A DNA stretch of 64,000 bases. It comes from Marinomonas posidonica IVIA-Po-181 (GTDB lineage Bacteria; Pseudomonadota; Gammaproteobacteria; Pseudomonadales; Marinomonadaceae). Both the position numbers and the translations under genes were made by a program. The DNA is taken from the NCBI RefSeq assembly GCF_000214215.1, contig NC_015559.1, positions 2,343,001-2,407,000 on the forward strand, in the 5' to 3' direction. The notes beneath the pieces are model-generated. The model worked only from the letters and a program-made list of their open reading frames with translations, was not told the origin of the DNA and did not search any database. This document shows, piece by piece, positions 18,201 through 27,688 of the stretch (its first letter is position 1; every line of letters starts with the position of its first letter).

Positions 18201-21200
18201 GGTTAACTCTGGTTGCAATTGAACACGAACAGGGACGGTGTTACTGAACAAGCCTATGTGCTCTTCAATGCCTGTGACGCCACCAAAACGTCCAGATATT
18301 GGTGTACCAAACACCACATCAGAACGGCCAGTCATGGTAAATAACAGGTTAGCCCAAAGTGTTTGTAAGACACTGTTTAAAGTCAGGCCTTTACTTTGGA
18401 ATATCGCTTTCAACTCGCTGAATTCAGCCTTTTCCATTGTTAATGTGTGTGTTGTCACCATGCCAGATGGCGGCGTTTCCGCATACAACAAGGTTGGTAA
18501 TGCATCCTTCATGGCGTCTTTCCAGGCGACTCGCATAGCCTGCTTGTCTCGTGCCATTAATTGTTCAACCACCCATGCATAGGGAACCGATGTAGTCGCA
18601 AGCTTAATCTCTTCACTGCCATATGCGGTGACCAAATCACGCAACATAATCGGCGTTGACCAACCATCGACGACCAGATGATGCGCATTCAAAAATACAT
18701 AATGCTGATGCTCTGACATGGTAACCAAGACAGCATTCAATAAAGGAATACCGGCCGATTGAAAGGACATAAAATCTCGACTCAATTCACCTTCCTCAAT
18801 GGTTTTCAATTGTGTTTGCTGAGATTCCGTATCTTGATCACTCAAATCCACCACTTGCAGTGGCCACCAATTCTTTCGCTCACTACGGCGACGCCAAGGC
18901 AAAATTTGCAGCGCAGTATCGCCTTGAGAAAAATCAAATAAGGCACCAAGCTGTGGGTGCTTTTCAATAACCGCACCCAAGGACTCTTTTAAACGCGCTA
19001 TATTCATTTTTCCCGAAAAGGATAACCGTGCTAATGAACTGTAACCTGCATCGTCAGCATGAGAATCTTGCTCAAATTGAGCATGAAACAACAAGCCTTC
19101 CTGCAAAGGCAACGCTGGCAATATGGTTTGCAAAGCACCATATTGACTACGAAGACTGTCAAGGTTTTGTTCTGTCAGCGCTAAGCCTTTCAAATCTTCT
19201 GTAACCATAGTATCGGCCGCAATCGCTTGATGTTTTTCTGCAAAACGTGCCATTTCCTTCGAAACATCAGCCAACCTATTCAATAGTGCTTCTACTTCTT
19301 GCGGGACAACTTGCTTTACATCGTGCCCAATATGAACCGCCAACTTTGATACACCCTGACTCTCTTTAATAAAAACATTGAATTCCAAAGTATAGGTGGG
19401 TGCCAATCGAGTCGATTGATGCACTTCGAAGGTATCTTTAAAGTACTGATCACCTCGCAATAGTAAGAGATCATTTTGCTGAAAGCGGCCAAGGTAATTA
19501 AAAAGAATCTGTGGTGACGAAGCCTTTTCTTGTTGAGCAAATGTGTCTCGCCATTCGTTATCTAAATAACGTAGCACGCCATACCCCACCCCCTCATCCG
19601 GCACATTCATCAAGGTACGACGTACCAATTGAACGACAGCTTCGAAAGGCACATCCTCTGTATTGAACCTGTTTAATTTAGACAATAAGGTCTTTTTACC
19701 TGTCATACGGACAGGGTATTCGGCCGTAAACCAACCCAAGGTACGTGTCAGATCAAGCTCACCGACTTCGGCTCGTCCATGAGACTCCAACATGATTGGG
19801 ATATCCGTGGCTTGATATTGCTGAGCAAGTGCCAGGTACAGCACACTCAACAGTGCCTCTTGAGGTTGACATTGATACTGCGTCGGCAAGGTTTCTAGTA
19901 GCAAGGTCGAAATTGTTTCATCTAACGTTATTCGTTGATGTCCACGTTCCCTTGACGTCTCTCTGGGAAACAGTGATTGACCTTGTAATTGTGTTAACCA
20001 GTATTGACTTTGAGACTGCCAGCGAGCGGCTTGTTCCTGCAAGGTTGCTTGCCAGTCCAATAGCGTAGTAGAGCATGCTTGAAGCTTATGATTAGGGTTA
20101 TTCAGAAGAAGGGATAACTCTGAAAAGATAATCCGCCACGATACCCCGTCGACAATCGTATGATGCAAAGCAATAATGGCAGCTTTCTGCTGCCCAGACT
20201 GCAAATAGCCAACACGCATAGCAGGAAACGTTTGGTTTGGTTTTACCTTGGATTGAACCTCTATGAGCTTTTCAAAAGCATGATCGGTTAATAATGGTAA
20301 AGGCCCATCATCGACAAAAGTCTGAATAGAGACAGTATGTTGACCTGCTATTCCGACATCAAGGTAGGACGAATTGACTTGTGAACTCAAAATACCATGA
20401 GCCGTCACCAGTTCAGCCACAACCTGTTCAAATTGAAATGGCGTCATGGTGTCTGGTAATGCGAAGCAAACGGCCTGAAAGTACGCTAAGTCTAATCCAC
20501 CAGCACTCTTCATCCACTGATAGATAGGCAATTCAGACACATGGCCAGACTGAATACTTGGATTTCGTTTTCTGTTATCTAAAGGTGAAAGACACATGGC
20601 CATGACACTAATAATTCGGCTTTCAAACACGTCTTTTGCTCGTAACGAATAACCATTTTTACGAGCAAGGCTGCCGAGCGACATTGCCACAATACTGTCA
20701 CCACCTAGCGCAAAAAAGTCATCGTCAGCATAAACCCTATCTAGATTTAACACTTGCTGAACTAACTGACACAGCAAAGCCTCTTTTTCACCTTTAGGCG
20801 CTAACCCTTCACGCCCCATAGACACAGGATCTGGTAATACCGTTCGGTCTACCTTGCCATTGGTATTCAATGGAAAACGTTCTAACACCGTCAGTGTGGC
20901 TGGCACCATGTAAGCTGGTAGCAGGTTAGATAAAGACAGTATGAGTTCATGTTCTAAAGATTTATCAGTAAAATCTATCAAACTAAAAAACAGCTTATCC
21001 ACTACCACATACGCATCTAAACGATGGGTACTGCCTTGCTTTTTGGCAAGAACAATACTGCTTTTCACCCCATCTAGTGAATTCAGCGCGACTTCCACTT
21101 CACCCGGTTCAACTCGATGGCCACGTATTTGAACTTGATGATCGGTTCGGCCAATAAACTCCACCAAACCATTCTCTAACCACCTAGCCAAATCCCCCGT

Positions 21201-23786
21201 TCGATACATTCTTTCGCCACCCATAAATGGATTGGCGATAAATCGAGTTGAGGTCAATGACGGCTGATTTAAATACCCATGAGCAAGGCCTGGCCCTGAA
21301 ACATAAAGCTCACCGGGAATGCCTATCGCAACAGGCGATAGACTAGAATCCAAAATATAGGCTTGAGTATTAGCAATGGGACGACCAATAATGACTTTTT
21401 CGCAATCATTCACAGACGCCCCTAAACTATCTACCGTATTTTCTGTTGGGCCATAATAGTTTCTTACCTTTAATTCAGGGTGGTTACGTGCTTGCTCCCA
21501 CACCTTAGAAGAAGCGGCTTCTCCCCCCACATACACCAACTCGGGAAAGTGCTTTCCAGAGTCCGTCGCACCAATATCGAAAAGTTGCGCCAACACAGAC
21601 GGCGGAAGATCGGTTGCGTGTATTTTATGCTGTTCACAATACTGTTGAATCAGTTCTGGGTCTTTACACACCTCTTCCTCAACAATATGCAAGGTGTGGC
21701 CGAAACAAAGCCAATACAGAATATCCCAGCTCGTATCGAATGAAAAAGAGGCCGTCAGCATCACATTCACTCGGGTTAATTGATCGGCTAAATCTTTTCC
21801 ATCTCGCAACCAATGCGCAAGCGCTAAATTGAGCAATCCCTGATGGGAAATCACCACCCCCTTGGCTCTGCCGGTGGAGCCCGAAGTGTACATAATGTAA
21901 GCCACATCACTTGCTGAAGGGAGGTCAAACACCGCCATTAATGGATCTTTCTGATTCAAAAATTGAACAAAACGATCATCATCAACAGATACCACAGAGG
22001 TGATGTCTGGCACCTTAAAACCGAAACCTTCACTGGCGATTAAGACTTGCGGAGCAGAGTCTTCTAGCATCCAATTAATGCGTTCTTTCGGGTACGTAGG
22101 ATCTATTGGCAAATAGTGCGCACCAAGCCCCATCGCCGCAAACATGGCAAACACCATGCGCTCATCTCTAGGTAACGCAAGCCCAACACAGGAACCTTTA
22201 ACAACACCGTAATCAGCCAGTACTTGCATCCATTGTGCAATGTTCTGATGCAATTCACCGAATTGCACTTCTCGCCCCTGAACTACCAAGGCTGTTGTCG
22301 CTGCTAACCCAGGATGCTTATTTCCATAAAAACACTCAATCAAACTTGAATAAGAATGATCTAACACCTGCTCCGGAGAAACGACAACCCCACTTTGCCA
22401 ACCTTGAATATCCGTTTCTTCTGATAAAACTAATGCTGACACCATATTCAAACGAGCACTGGGTGATGAAAGTAGATGCTGAGCAAATTGCTCAAATCGA
22501 TCTACATGTATTTGCAGTGTCTCTAAGTCATATTTATGATCATTCGCCACCCACTCGATACAGAGATCACCTTTCTCAAAATGCATCCCAAAATCCAGAT
22601 CTTCAACAGGTCCTGCAGCAAGGTGCTCTATCTTAGCGTTAGCATTTCCAAACGACAGATCATAGTCAAACAAACGTAGATTGAGAGTAGGCCCATATAA
22701 CGCCTCCCCCACTCGACTAAGATCACGAGCAATTTGCTCGCCATTGTATTTTTGATGTTTTCGTATTTTTTTCAAATCTTGCTTGATACGCAGCGCAAGA
22801 TCAAAAACATTGTCATCCAAACGCCCATCAACAATCATGGGCACGACATTGACAACAGGACCTAGCGAATTCAATGCAGCACTACCAACTCGCCCCATAA
22901 ATGGAAATCCAACCGGCACTCGCCATTGACCACTGACACGAATCAAATAAGCTGACACTAAGCCCAAGGCCAAGTCAGCCGAAGTTAACTTTGAAAATGG
23001 AGATAAATTTAAACAAGACTGTAGTGCTTCGGCACGAACACGAGAATTTAACCTAATTAATCTTTGCGGTGATGGGTCTGCCTTCTCATTTTGCGAACTC
23101 GCCGTATTCGACAAGCTCATGACATGCGGTAAATCAGCACAATAAGATTGCCAAAATGCACCATCTAACCGATATTTTTCTGATGCTTTATATTGCTGTT
23201 CTTCCCTTACTACGTCATAGAATGATCGATAAGATGATTCAGCTATTTCTTTACCCTCGATAAGCGACTGATAAATACTCGCTACTCTTGCCGTAAACAT
23301 ATTAAAGCTGAATCCATCTAGCATGATGTGGTGAAAGCGCTGATACCAAACATAATGCTGAGCGGAGACTTTAACAAGAATTTGTCGAACCAGTGGTTTT
23401 TCAGAGGACAGTCTCAATTCAGCCTCCAAGTCCTCCTTAATTAACAGATTCATTGCCGATTCGCCGTGATCATCGTTCGATAAATCCAACCATTCTGGCG
23501 TAATACAAAAATTGCACTGATTCAGCGTTTGCGTTGGAATGCCTGCTTTCTCTTGATAAATAGCATTGATCGTATCCGCTTCTTTCAAACCCATTTCAAT
23601 CGATTTCAGTAAATGACCTTCGTCTATAGAGCCATTAATGTGAACCTTATGAGCAATCGTAAAAACATTACACTGTGAAGAGATCTGATCAGCAAGCCAA
23701 ATACCGGTTTGCACATCGGTAAGGTTTATAGAGTCAGTATTAAGGGTGCTGGGGTAATTAATTGGTTGTGCTGTATTGTTTTCCAT
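15213..23786 (-). CDS. Dimodular siderophore NRPS, C-A-T-E-C-A-T-TE (EntF/VabF-like)
   Basis: 2857 aa from the ATG at 23786, preceded by GAGAAG; a TTG at 23807 would overlap mbtH. Approximate domains: C1 (HHIMLDG at 152), A1 (480-985), T1 (GGDS, Ser1031), epimerase (HHTIVDG at 1208, then GRAEVGELDLTRTLGWFTAEYP), C2 (HHLVVDG at 1702), A2 (2010-2515), T2 (GGHS, Ser2565) and TE (GYSLGG, Ser2699, with late His). The A2 specificity residues read DVWHFSLVDK, the EntF serine code. A1 reads D, T, an ambiguous third position (one-residue gap), then D, Y, G, Y, V, D, K; acidic residues suggest a cationic substrate (Arg, Lys or Orn). The E domain implies its D-form. Product: DHB-D-X-L-Ser, probably trimerised by the TE. 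Vanchrobactin and chrysobactin synthetases share this order. Confidence 0.93.
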   Translation of the reverse strand: MENNTAQPINYPSTLNTDSINLTDVQTGIWLADQISSQCNVFTIAHKVHINGSIDEGHLLKSIEMGLKEADTINAIYQEKAGIPTQTLNQCNFCITPEWLDLSNDDHGESAMNLLIKEDLEAELRLSSEKPLVRQILVKVSAQHYVWYQRFHHIMLDGFSFNMFTARVASIYQSLIEGKEIAESSYRSFYDVVREEQQYKASEKYRLDGAFWQSYCADLPHVMSLSNTASSQNEKADPSPQRLIRLNSRVRAEALQSCLNLSPFSKLTSADLALGLVSAYLIRVSGQWRVPVGFPFMGRVGSAALNSLGPVVNVVPMIVDGRLDDNVFDLALRIKQDLKKIRKHQKYNGEQIARDLSRVGEALYGPTLNLRLFDYDLSFGNANAKIEHLAAGPVEDLDFGMHFEKGDLCIEWVANDHKYDLETLQIHVDRFEQFAQHLLSSPSARLNMVSALVLSEETDIQGWQSGVVVSPEQVLDHSYSSLIECFYGNKHPGLAATTALVVQGREVQFGELHQNIAQWMQVLADYGVVKGSCVGLALPRDERMVFAMFAAMGLGAHYLPIDPTYPKERINWMLEDSAPQVLIASEGFGFKVPDITSVVSVDDDRFVQFLNQKDPLMAVFDLPSASDVAYIMYTSGSTGRAKGVVISHQGLLNLALAHWLRDGKDLADQLTRVNVMLTASFSFDTSWDILYWLCFGHTLHIVEEEVCKDPELIQQYCEQHKIHATDLPPSVLAQLFDIGATDSGKHFPELVYVGGEAASSKVWEQARNHPELKVRNYYGPTENTVDSLGASVNDCEKVIIGRPIANTQAYILDSSLSPVAIGIPGELYVSGPGLAHGYLNQPSLTSTRFIANPFMGGERMYRTGDLARWLENGLVEFIGRTDHQVQIRGHRVEPGEVEVALNSLDGVKSSIVLAKKQGSTHRLDAYVVVDKLFFSLIDFTDKSLEHELILSLSNLLPAYMVPATLTVLERFPLNTNGKVDRTVLPDPVSMGREGLAPKGEKEALLCQLVQQVLNLDRVYADDDFFALGGDSIVAMSLGSLARKNGYSLRAKDVFESRIISVMAMCLSPLDNRKRNPSIQSGHVSELPIYQWMKSAGGLDLAYFQAVCFALPDTMTPFQFEQVVAELVTAHGILSSQVNSSYLDVGIAGQHTVSIQTFVDDGPLPLLTDHAFEKLIEVQSKVKPNQTFPAMRVGYLQSGQQKAAIIALHHTIVDGVSWRIIFSELSLLLNNPNHKLQACSTTLLDWQATLQEQAARWQSQSQYWLTQLQGQSLFPRETSRERGHQRITLDETISTLLLETLPTQYQCQPQEALLSVLYLALAQQYQATDIPIMLESHGRAEVGELDLTRTLGWFTAEYPVRMTGKKTLLSKLNRFNTEDVPFEAVVQLVRRTLMNVPDEGVGYGVLRYLDNEWRDTFAQQEKASSPQILFNYLGRFQQNDLLLLRGDQYFKDTFEVHQSTRLAPTYTLEFNVFIKESQGVSKLAVHIGHDVKQVVPQEVEALLNRLADVSKEMARFAEKHQAIAADTMVTEDLKGLALTEQNLDSLRSQYGALQTILPALPLQEGLLFHAQFEQDSHADDAGYSSLARLSFSGKMNIARLKESLGAVIEKHPQLGALFDFSQGDTALQILPWRRRSERKNWWPLQVVDLSDQDTESQQTQLKTIEEGELSRDFMSFQSAGIPLLNAVLVTMSEHQHYVFLNAHHLVVDGWSTPIMLRDLVTAYGSEEIKLATTSVPYAWVVEQLMARDKQAMRVAWKDAMKDALPTLLYAETPPSGMVTTHTLTMEKAEFSELKAIFQSKGLTLNSVLQTLWANLLFTMTGRSDVVFGTPISGRFGGVTGIEEHIGLFSNTVPVRVQLQPELTLWQQMQQVQNEQIALLEYDGLGLAEIQRLGGHNNLFDTLLVVENFPEQASLFDKNYQGLSLNEVYNRGFTHYPLTVLALPSERLDLLFEYRGGEEIQALIARFEWLLKSLLKDSTEPQHALDLCLPSEKNVITGLNETSKILPQLTLRDALIRQALETPERACLSDENCQLTYLQARFEVVILAKKLQSLGVQSGDIVAVALPRSVKLSLALWAIIEVGAAYLPLDTGYPDDRLNYMLDDAKPSALITLESETSRFDCQAARYLYDGDITPADDSLAKRAIAEWQAPELGIHCAAYLLYTSGSTGRPKGVLVSHHAIVNRILWMQDQYPLLSDDVILQKTPCSFDVSVWEFFWSAMVGAKLHMAPPDSHRDPIQLQQLILDHNITTLHFVPSMLAAFVVSLRDINVDTCRSLKRVFCSGEALPVELSRQFEEVVSCELHNLYGPTEAAVDVTYYPAYGEHLDQVKGVGVPIGYPVWNTQLRILDDFLRPVPIGVAGELYLCGTQLADGYWRRPELCAARFVADPLGDGDRMYRTGDVVRWLDNGAVEYLGRSDDQLKIRGQRIELGEIEQVLSSQVGVDQSVVVAKAWGQDRDAMGADARQLIAYVTSRSGELDTSHMRTLMREELPIHMVPAFVIQLDSMPLSANGKLDRKALPLPSDVIDSSQGRPVKLGIETDIANAFSKVLGVTELTASDDFFSLGGHSILAVRLVSELRRALKLNVTVGQVMVSPSIEKLANVLGNQNLANSRELSGFGSVLPIKQGVGTPIFCIHPASGFAWQYTGFARYLSEYCPLIGLQSPRPDGPVAAQQDMDGVIDQHLNVLKERQPRGPYRLIGYSLGGVIAHGLAVRLQEMGDEVSFLGLLDTYPPDEQDWSGSTETEAQGEVEREKAQFMETSEETLDEQMEVERDAMFADIVKNYADSVTLLSKTKSPRYQGKAVLFVADKTVPDGMDIQATWTPYLDSLEEHHFDFAHEDILSPEALVVLGPLFNQLISG

Positions 23787-23797
23787 ATAAGACTTCT

Positions 23798-24022
23798 CTA
23801 AACACAATTAGCAGGAGTAGAAAGAGCTTGAGGACGAATGTCTGTCCAATTTTTTTCAATATACTCTAGACACTCGATACGAGAAGCGGGTCCATACGCA
23901 GAATGCCACCCTTTCGGTATGGTTTTAAAAACTGGCCATAAACTGTGTTGCTGCAAGGCATTTATTAAGACTAAAAACGCCAATGAATCATCATCAAATG
24001 GATTAATGGTTTCATTATTCAT
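23798..24022 (-). CDS. MbtH-like NRPS chaperone
   Basis: 74 aa, normal for the family. It begins NPFDDDS and contains SLWPVFKTIPKGWHSAYG and the later ECLEYIEKNWTDIRP, the MbtH signature with its conserved Trp residues. MbtH proteins bind adenylation domains and are often needed for their folding or activity. It ends 11 bases before the synthetase start and follows fes by about 28 bases. A good Shine-Dalgarno (AGGGAG) precedes the ATG. Confidence 0.93.
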   Translation of the reverse strand: MNNETINPFDDDSLAFLVLINALQQHSLWPVFKTIPKGWHSAYGPASRIECLEYIEKNWTDIRPQALSTPANCV

Positions 24023-24050
24023 TTTTTACTCCCTATTCAATTCATTAAAA

Positions 24051-25349
24051 TTAAGACGTTGCTGGTATTAAATGTCGTAAACCATCAATAAGACTTGAGC
24101 GCCATGAAAGCCAATCATGGCCACCGTAAACCTTGTCGTAATGCACGACACCTCCTCTTTGTTTTATCGCGTTACACATAACGTCATTGTAAAAATGCAT
24201 ATCGCCTTCACCGACCCCCACTGTCATAAAAACTTTTAAATGGGCCACTCCAAAGCGGTTTTGTAGGATCTGGTCTGCCAAGCTATTGACTACAATGTCA
24301 TTAGATTCATTCGCTCTAGAATCACGCATTCGCTCTTCTTCCGGCCACCAGAATGATCCTGAAAGACTAATAACTTTTGAAAAATAATCCGGAAATACCA
24401 ATCCGGCATAGAGTGCTGAAAGCCCTCCTAGGCTCTGACCAGCAACCACATAACTTGAAATAGATCGGCTAGAATTCGACAGCTGAATTTGAACGAGTGG
24501 AAATAAATTGTTTACCATCGCTTGCCAAAAAGAGTGATCACAGCCCAACTCTTTCCAACGAGTCTTACCATCAATAGAAGGAATTAAAAGATAATGTGCT
24601 GGCGCTATTGCTTTCGTCTCTGTCAAATATTGAAGCACTGAGAGCGTGCCACTGGCGGCACTCCATTTCTGCCCATCCAATAAAATCACCAATGGCGCAT
24701 CACCTATCGCGGTAGAGAAAAGCCAACACGTCCGCTGATTTTCAAGCATTTCTTCTGCCCAATCCACGGTATGGACTTGATCGACTGGAATCGCTTTAAG
24801 ACGTCCCTGCTCCCACTCTTTCCAACCCTCTTCCTTTTCTGCATAAGGGAGATGTAAAGGAGAACTCATCCCCCAGCCAGAAACCAAAGTAGGCAACAAA
24901 TTTAAGTCGTCTGCTATTTGGTTACCTGCCACTTCCATCCACCATTTACGTTGTGATTCACGAGAATCTAACTGTGATTCTCGTGCCACCTCTGGTAACT
25001 GATGTTGTTTGATCGGAATAAAGGAGTAACTGCCACGCCATCTTGAATCCACTTCCAGTTGGCCTAACCAAACATCCGTTTCAGGCACGCGATGAAGACA
25101 TTTTGGATACCAACTATGATGATCCGTTAAGGAATTCACATCCAATAGAACACTGGCGGTTGTGGATGTATGTTCATTCCCTTGAGGGTCTTGCCAGATA
25201 AAAAGTACCAGACTGGTCGATTCATTTATCGATTTTATAAAGGGGGTTCCACTACGCTGAATCACTTCCCACCACGCTTGACTTCCTGCCTGATGGTGAG
25301 CAATACCAATCCTGTCCAGCAATGTATAAAGCTCTGTTTTATCGGACAA
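24051..25349 (-). CDS. fes: Ferric siderophore esterase (Fes-like)
   Basis: 432 aa, Fes/enterochelin esterase family. An N-terminal all-beta domain is followed by an alpha/beta-hydrolase core with the nucleophile in GQSLGGLSALYAG, SGSFWWPEE, and a late catalytic His in GGHDWLSWR. It hydrolyses the serine ester bonds of cyclic or linear tris-catechols in the cytoplasm to free the iron, which supports an ester-linked (serine-lactone) product. The start is a TTG with a strong GGGAGG about six bases upstream. First gene of the minus-strand siderophore run and divergent from the receptor gene. Confidence 0.9.
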   Translation of the reverse strand: MSDKTELYTLLDRIGIAHHQAGSQAWWEVIQRSGTPFIKSINESTSLVLFIWQDPQGNEHTSTTASVLLDVNSLTDHHSWYPKCLHRVPETDVWLGQLEVDSRWRGSYSFIPIKQHQLPEVARESQLDSRESQRKWWMEVAGNQIADDLNLLPTLVSGWGMSSPLHLPYAEKEEGWKEWEQGRLKAIPVDQVHTVDWAEEMLENQRTCWLFSTAIGDAPLVILLDGQKWSAASGTLSVLQYLTETKAIAPAHYLLIPSIDGKTRWKELGCDHSFWQAMVNNLFPLVQIQLSNSSRSISSYVVAGQSLGGLSALYAGLVFPDYFSKVISLSGSFWWPEEERMRDSRANESNDIVVNSLADQILQNRFGVAHLKVFMTVGVGEGDMHFYNDVMCNAIKQRGGVVHYDKVYGGHDWLSWRSSLIDGLRHLIPATS

Positions 25350-25413
25350 CTCGCCCTCCCTGTTTTAATAAAAAGAAAAGAAACATTAATATTTTTCAAC
25401 AATAGTATTGCGA

Positions 25414-25432
25414 AGCATTCTCATTATCAATA
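25414..25432. promoter_or_regulatory. Fur box between fes and the TonB receptor gene
   Basis: Read on the minus strand the site contains GATAATGAGAATG, matching the first 13 positions of the Fur consensus at 11. It sits in the 109-base divergent spacer and is placed to control both the receptor and the fes-mbtH-NRPS-entS run. Confidence 0.65.
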
Positions 25433-25458
25433 ACATTAACAAAATCTTTACTTAATCA

Positions 25459-27537
25459 ATGAAAATAAGGAATAGCATGTCTCTCTCTAAGAATTCATCC
25501 ACTCGCCATCCAAGTCATTTATCCGCCGTGGCTGTCGCTGTCATCAGTATTAACGCCGCTTTAATGTCAGCAAATTCATTCGCTGAAGACACAACACAGC
25601 TAGAAACATTGATTGTAACGGGTGAAAAGATTGATAAGGACATCAAGGATACGACCACCGCTGTGACTATCATCAGTGGCGAAGACATAGAAAAAGGTGA
25701 TGTAAAGACTGCTAACGAAGTAGCCACAAAAACACCCAACGTAACTGGCGCTGGATTTGGTTCATTGAATATTCGTGGCGTTAGTGGGAACGGTGCTGCA
25801 ACAGGTGGTTATGCTCTATTAACTGGCGCCCGTTCTCGAGTATCTACTGTCATTGATGGAACAACACAAGATTGGTCTGGTTATAATTTCACACCAAGCG
25901 GTGTATGGGATTCAGAGCAAGTTGAAGTACTGCGTGGACCACAATCAACCACTCAAGGCACTAGCTCCATGGCTGGCGCGGTTATCATTAAAACAAATGA
26001 TCCAACTTTCGAACAAGAAAGTAAAATACGTGTCGGAATAGATAGATACAAAAATGGCAATCTAAATACCAATGCCGCAGCAATGAATTCAGGCCCAATT
26101 AATGAAGACCTCGCCTATCGCGTTGCCGTAGATGGGTCTAAAGGCGAAGGCTGGATGAACTACGCCCAAACAACTACAGAATTAGACGATAGCCCAGACG
26201 TTAATGACTCTAAAAGCCTAAACCTTCGCGGCAAGTTGTTATGGGAACCGGCTAATAATCCAAAATTAAGCTCTAAATTCACAGTAGAACATCATAAATA
26301 TGAAGGTGAATATTTAAATTGGGCAAACGATTTCGATACTCAAACTCAAACATTGCTTTATAGAGATAGCGACGGCAATTCAGAAAATACTCGCCTACAA
26401 GACTCCGAAGTTAATATTATTGCAGCAGACATTGATTACGAACTATCTGAAGCGCTTAGCAACTCGCTTCACATTAGCTATTCAGAAGCAGATATTCATT
26501 TTGATCAGTACCCGAATGATACAGTTGTAGACATCAAAAAAGAGACATTTACTCTTGAAAACAGGGTTTTATTTACCCCAACAGATTCGAATTTATCTGG
26601 TGTAATTGGTGTATTTGCCTCATCTAAAGATAACAATATAGATGTAGAAGACGCTTTATTTAATATAGGTACAACCACAACTTCTGCTCTTTATGGTGAG
26701 GGAACATATACATTAAATCAAAAAACAAAATTAGTAACCGGTCTGCGAATTGAACACGAAAAAGTGGAACGAAATTCAGGCTATGATTACGATAACAGCA
26801 ACATTGAACAAAACTTCAGTGACACCTACACCTTACCCAAAATAGGCATAATTTATGCTGCAACAGAAGCGACCACTTTAAATGCCTCTGTTCGTAAAGG
26901 CTACAGCCCTGGTGGTGTTGGTTTCACCTGGGATAGCAATCGCGACATTTATACCTATGACAGTGAAGAAGTTACGACCTATGAAGCCGGCACCAAAACT
27001 CGCCTTCAGAATGGATCAACCCTTAATACCAGCATTTTTTATAACGACTACACTGGCTATCAAGCTTTTATTGATGCTACTTACATTGACAACATAGAAT
27101 CGGCACACACTTATGGAATTGAAGTTGAAGCGCTTACATGGGCGACGGAAAACTTAGAATTACGCAGTTCCATCGGCTTATTACAAAGCGAAGTTGATAG
27201 TTATACCAGCTATGAGGGCAACGAACTTCCAAGCGCTCCGGAAATGAACTTAAGCCTAGGTTTCACACAATATGTTGGTGACAACTGGTCTTTCGGTGCA
27301 GACGCTACCTATGTCGGAAAATATTATTCAGACCTAGATAACACAGAAGACTATAAAGCAGGTGATTATACTATACTGAATGCTAATATGGATTACGAAA
27401 TTGGTAACCTATTAGTCAGTGGTTATATTAAAAATCTAACAGATGAAGATATCGTATATGTTACCAATGGTTCAGGATCACGAGCGGCCGTTGGCCAAAC
27501 TCGCACTATCGGCCTAAGCGCGACTTACCGTATGTAG
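25459..27537 (+). CDS. TonB-dependent ferric siderophore receptor
   Basis: 692 aa. A signal peptide ends at SFA-ED, then a TonB-box-like LETLIVTG, a plug domain (about 45-165, with LNIRGVSG, DG and EVLRGPQSTTQGTSSMAGAV) and a 22-strand-type barrel ending in GLSATYRM, with the aromatic/hydrophobic C-terminal end expected for outer-membrane insertion. It is expected to import the ferric form of the siderophore made here. The plug lacks obvious extra signalling domains, so it is not a FecA-type transducer. Base composition in the barrel is somewhat more AT-rich than in its neighbours. Which receptor subclass it belongs to cannot be told from the sequence alone. Confidence 0.92.
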   Translation: MKIRNSMSLSKNSSTRHPSHLSAVAVAVISINAALMSANSFAEDTTQLETLIVTGEKIDKDIKDTTTAVTIISGEDIEKGDVKTANEVATKTPNVTGAGFGSLNIRGVSGNGAATGGYALLTGARSRVSTVIDGTTQDWSGYNFTPSGVWDSEQVEVLRGPQSTTQGTSSMAGAVIIKTNDPTFEQESKIRVGIDRYKNGNLNTNAAAMNSGPINEDLAYRVAVDGSKGEGWMNYAQTTTELDDSPDVNDSKSLNLRGKLLWEPANNPKLSSKFTVEHHKYEGEYLNWANDFDTQTQTLLYRDSDGNSENTRLQDSEVNIIAADIDYELSEALSNSLHISYSEADIHFDQYPNDTVVDIKKETFTLENRVLFTPTDSNLSGVIGVFASSKDNNIDVEDALFNIGTTTTSALYGEGTYTLNQKTKLVTGLRIEHEKVERNSGYDYDNSNIEQNFSDTYTLPKIGIIYAATEATTLNASVRKGYSPGGVGFTWDSNRDIYTYDSEEVTTYEAGTKTRLQNGSTLNTSIFYNDYTGYQAFIDATYIDNIESAHTYGIEVEALTWATENLELRSSIGLLQSEVDSYTSYEGNELPSAPEMNLSLGFTQYVGDNWSFGADATYVGKYYSDLDNTEDYKAGDYTILNANMDYEIGNLLVSGYIKNLTDEDIVYVTNGSGSRAAVGQTRTIGLSATYRM

Positions 27538-27571
27538 TTCGCTTAACGCCATTAATTGTATTAGCTCAAAC

Positions 27572-27606
27572 AAAAAAGGCGAATCAGGCATGATTCGTCT
27601 TTTTTG
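27572..27606. terminator. Bidirectional terminator after the receptor gene
   Basis: A 15-bp stem (27572-27586 and 27591-27605, one G-U wobble, loop GGCA) with A6 on one side and T6 on the other lies between the convergent receptor and entD genes. Confidence 0.85.
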
Positions 27607-27688
27607 TTTGCTTTCTTTTATTATTGGTTAACGCACTCGCCAAAAAGCATTTCTTGCTTATAACAAACGTCCAATCATTCCCCATACC

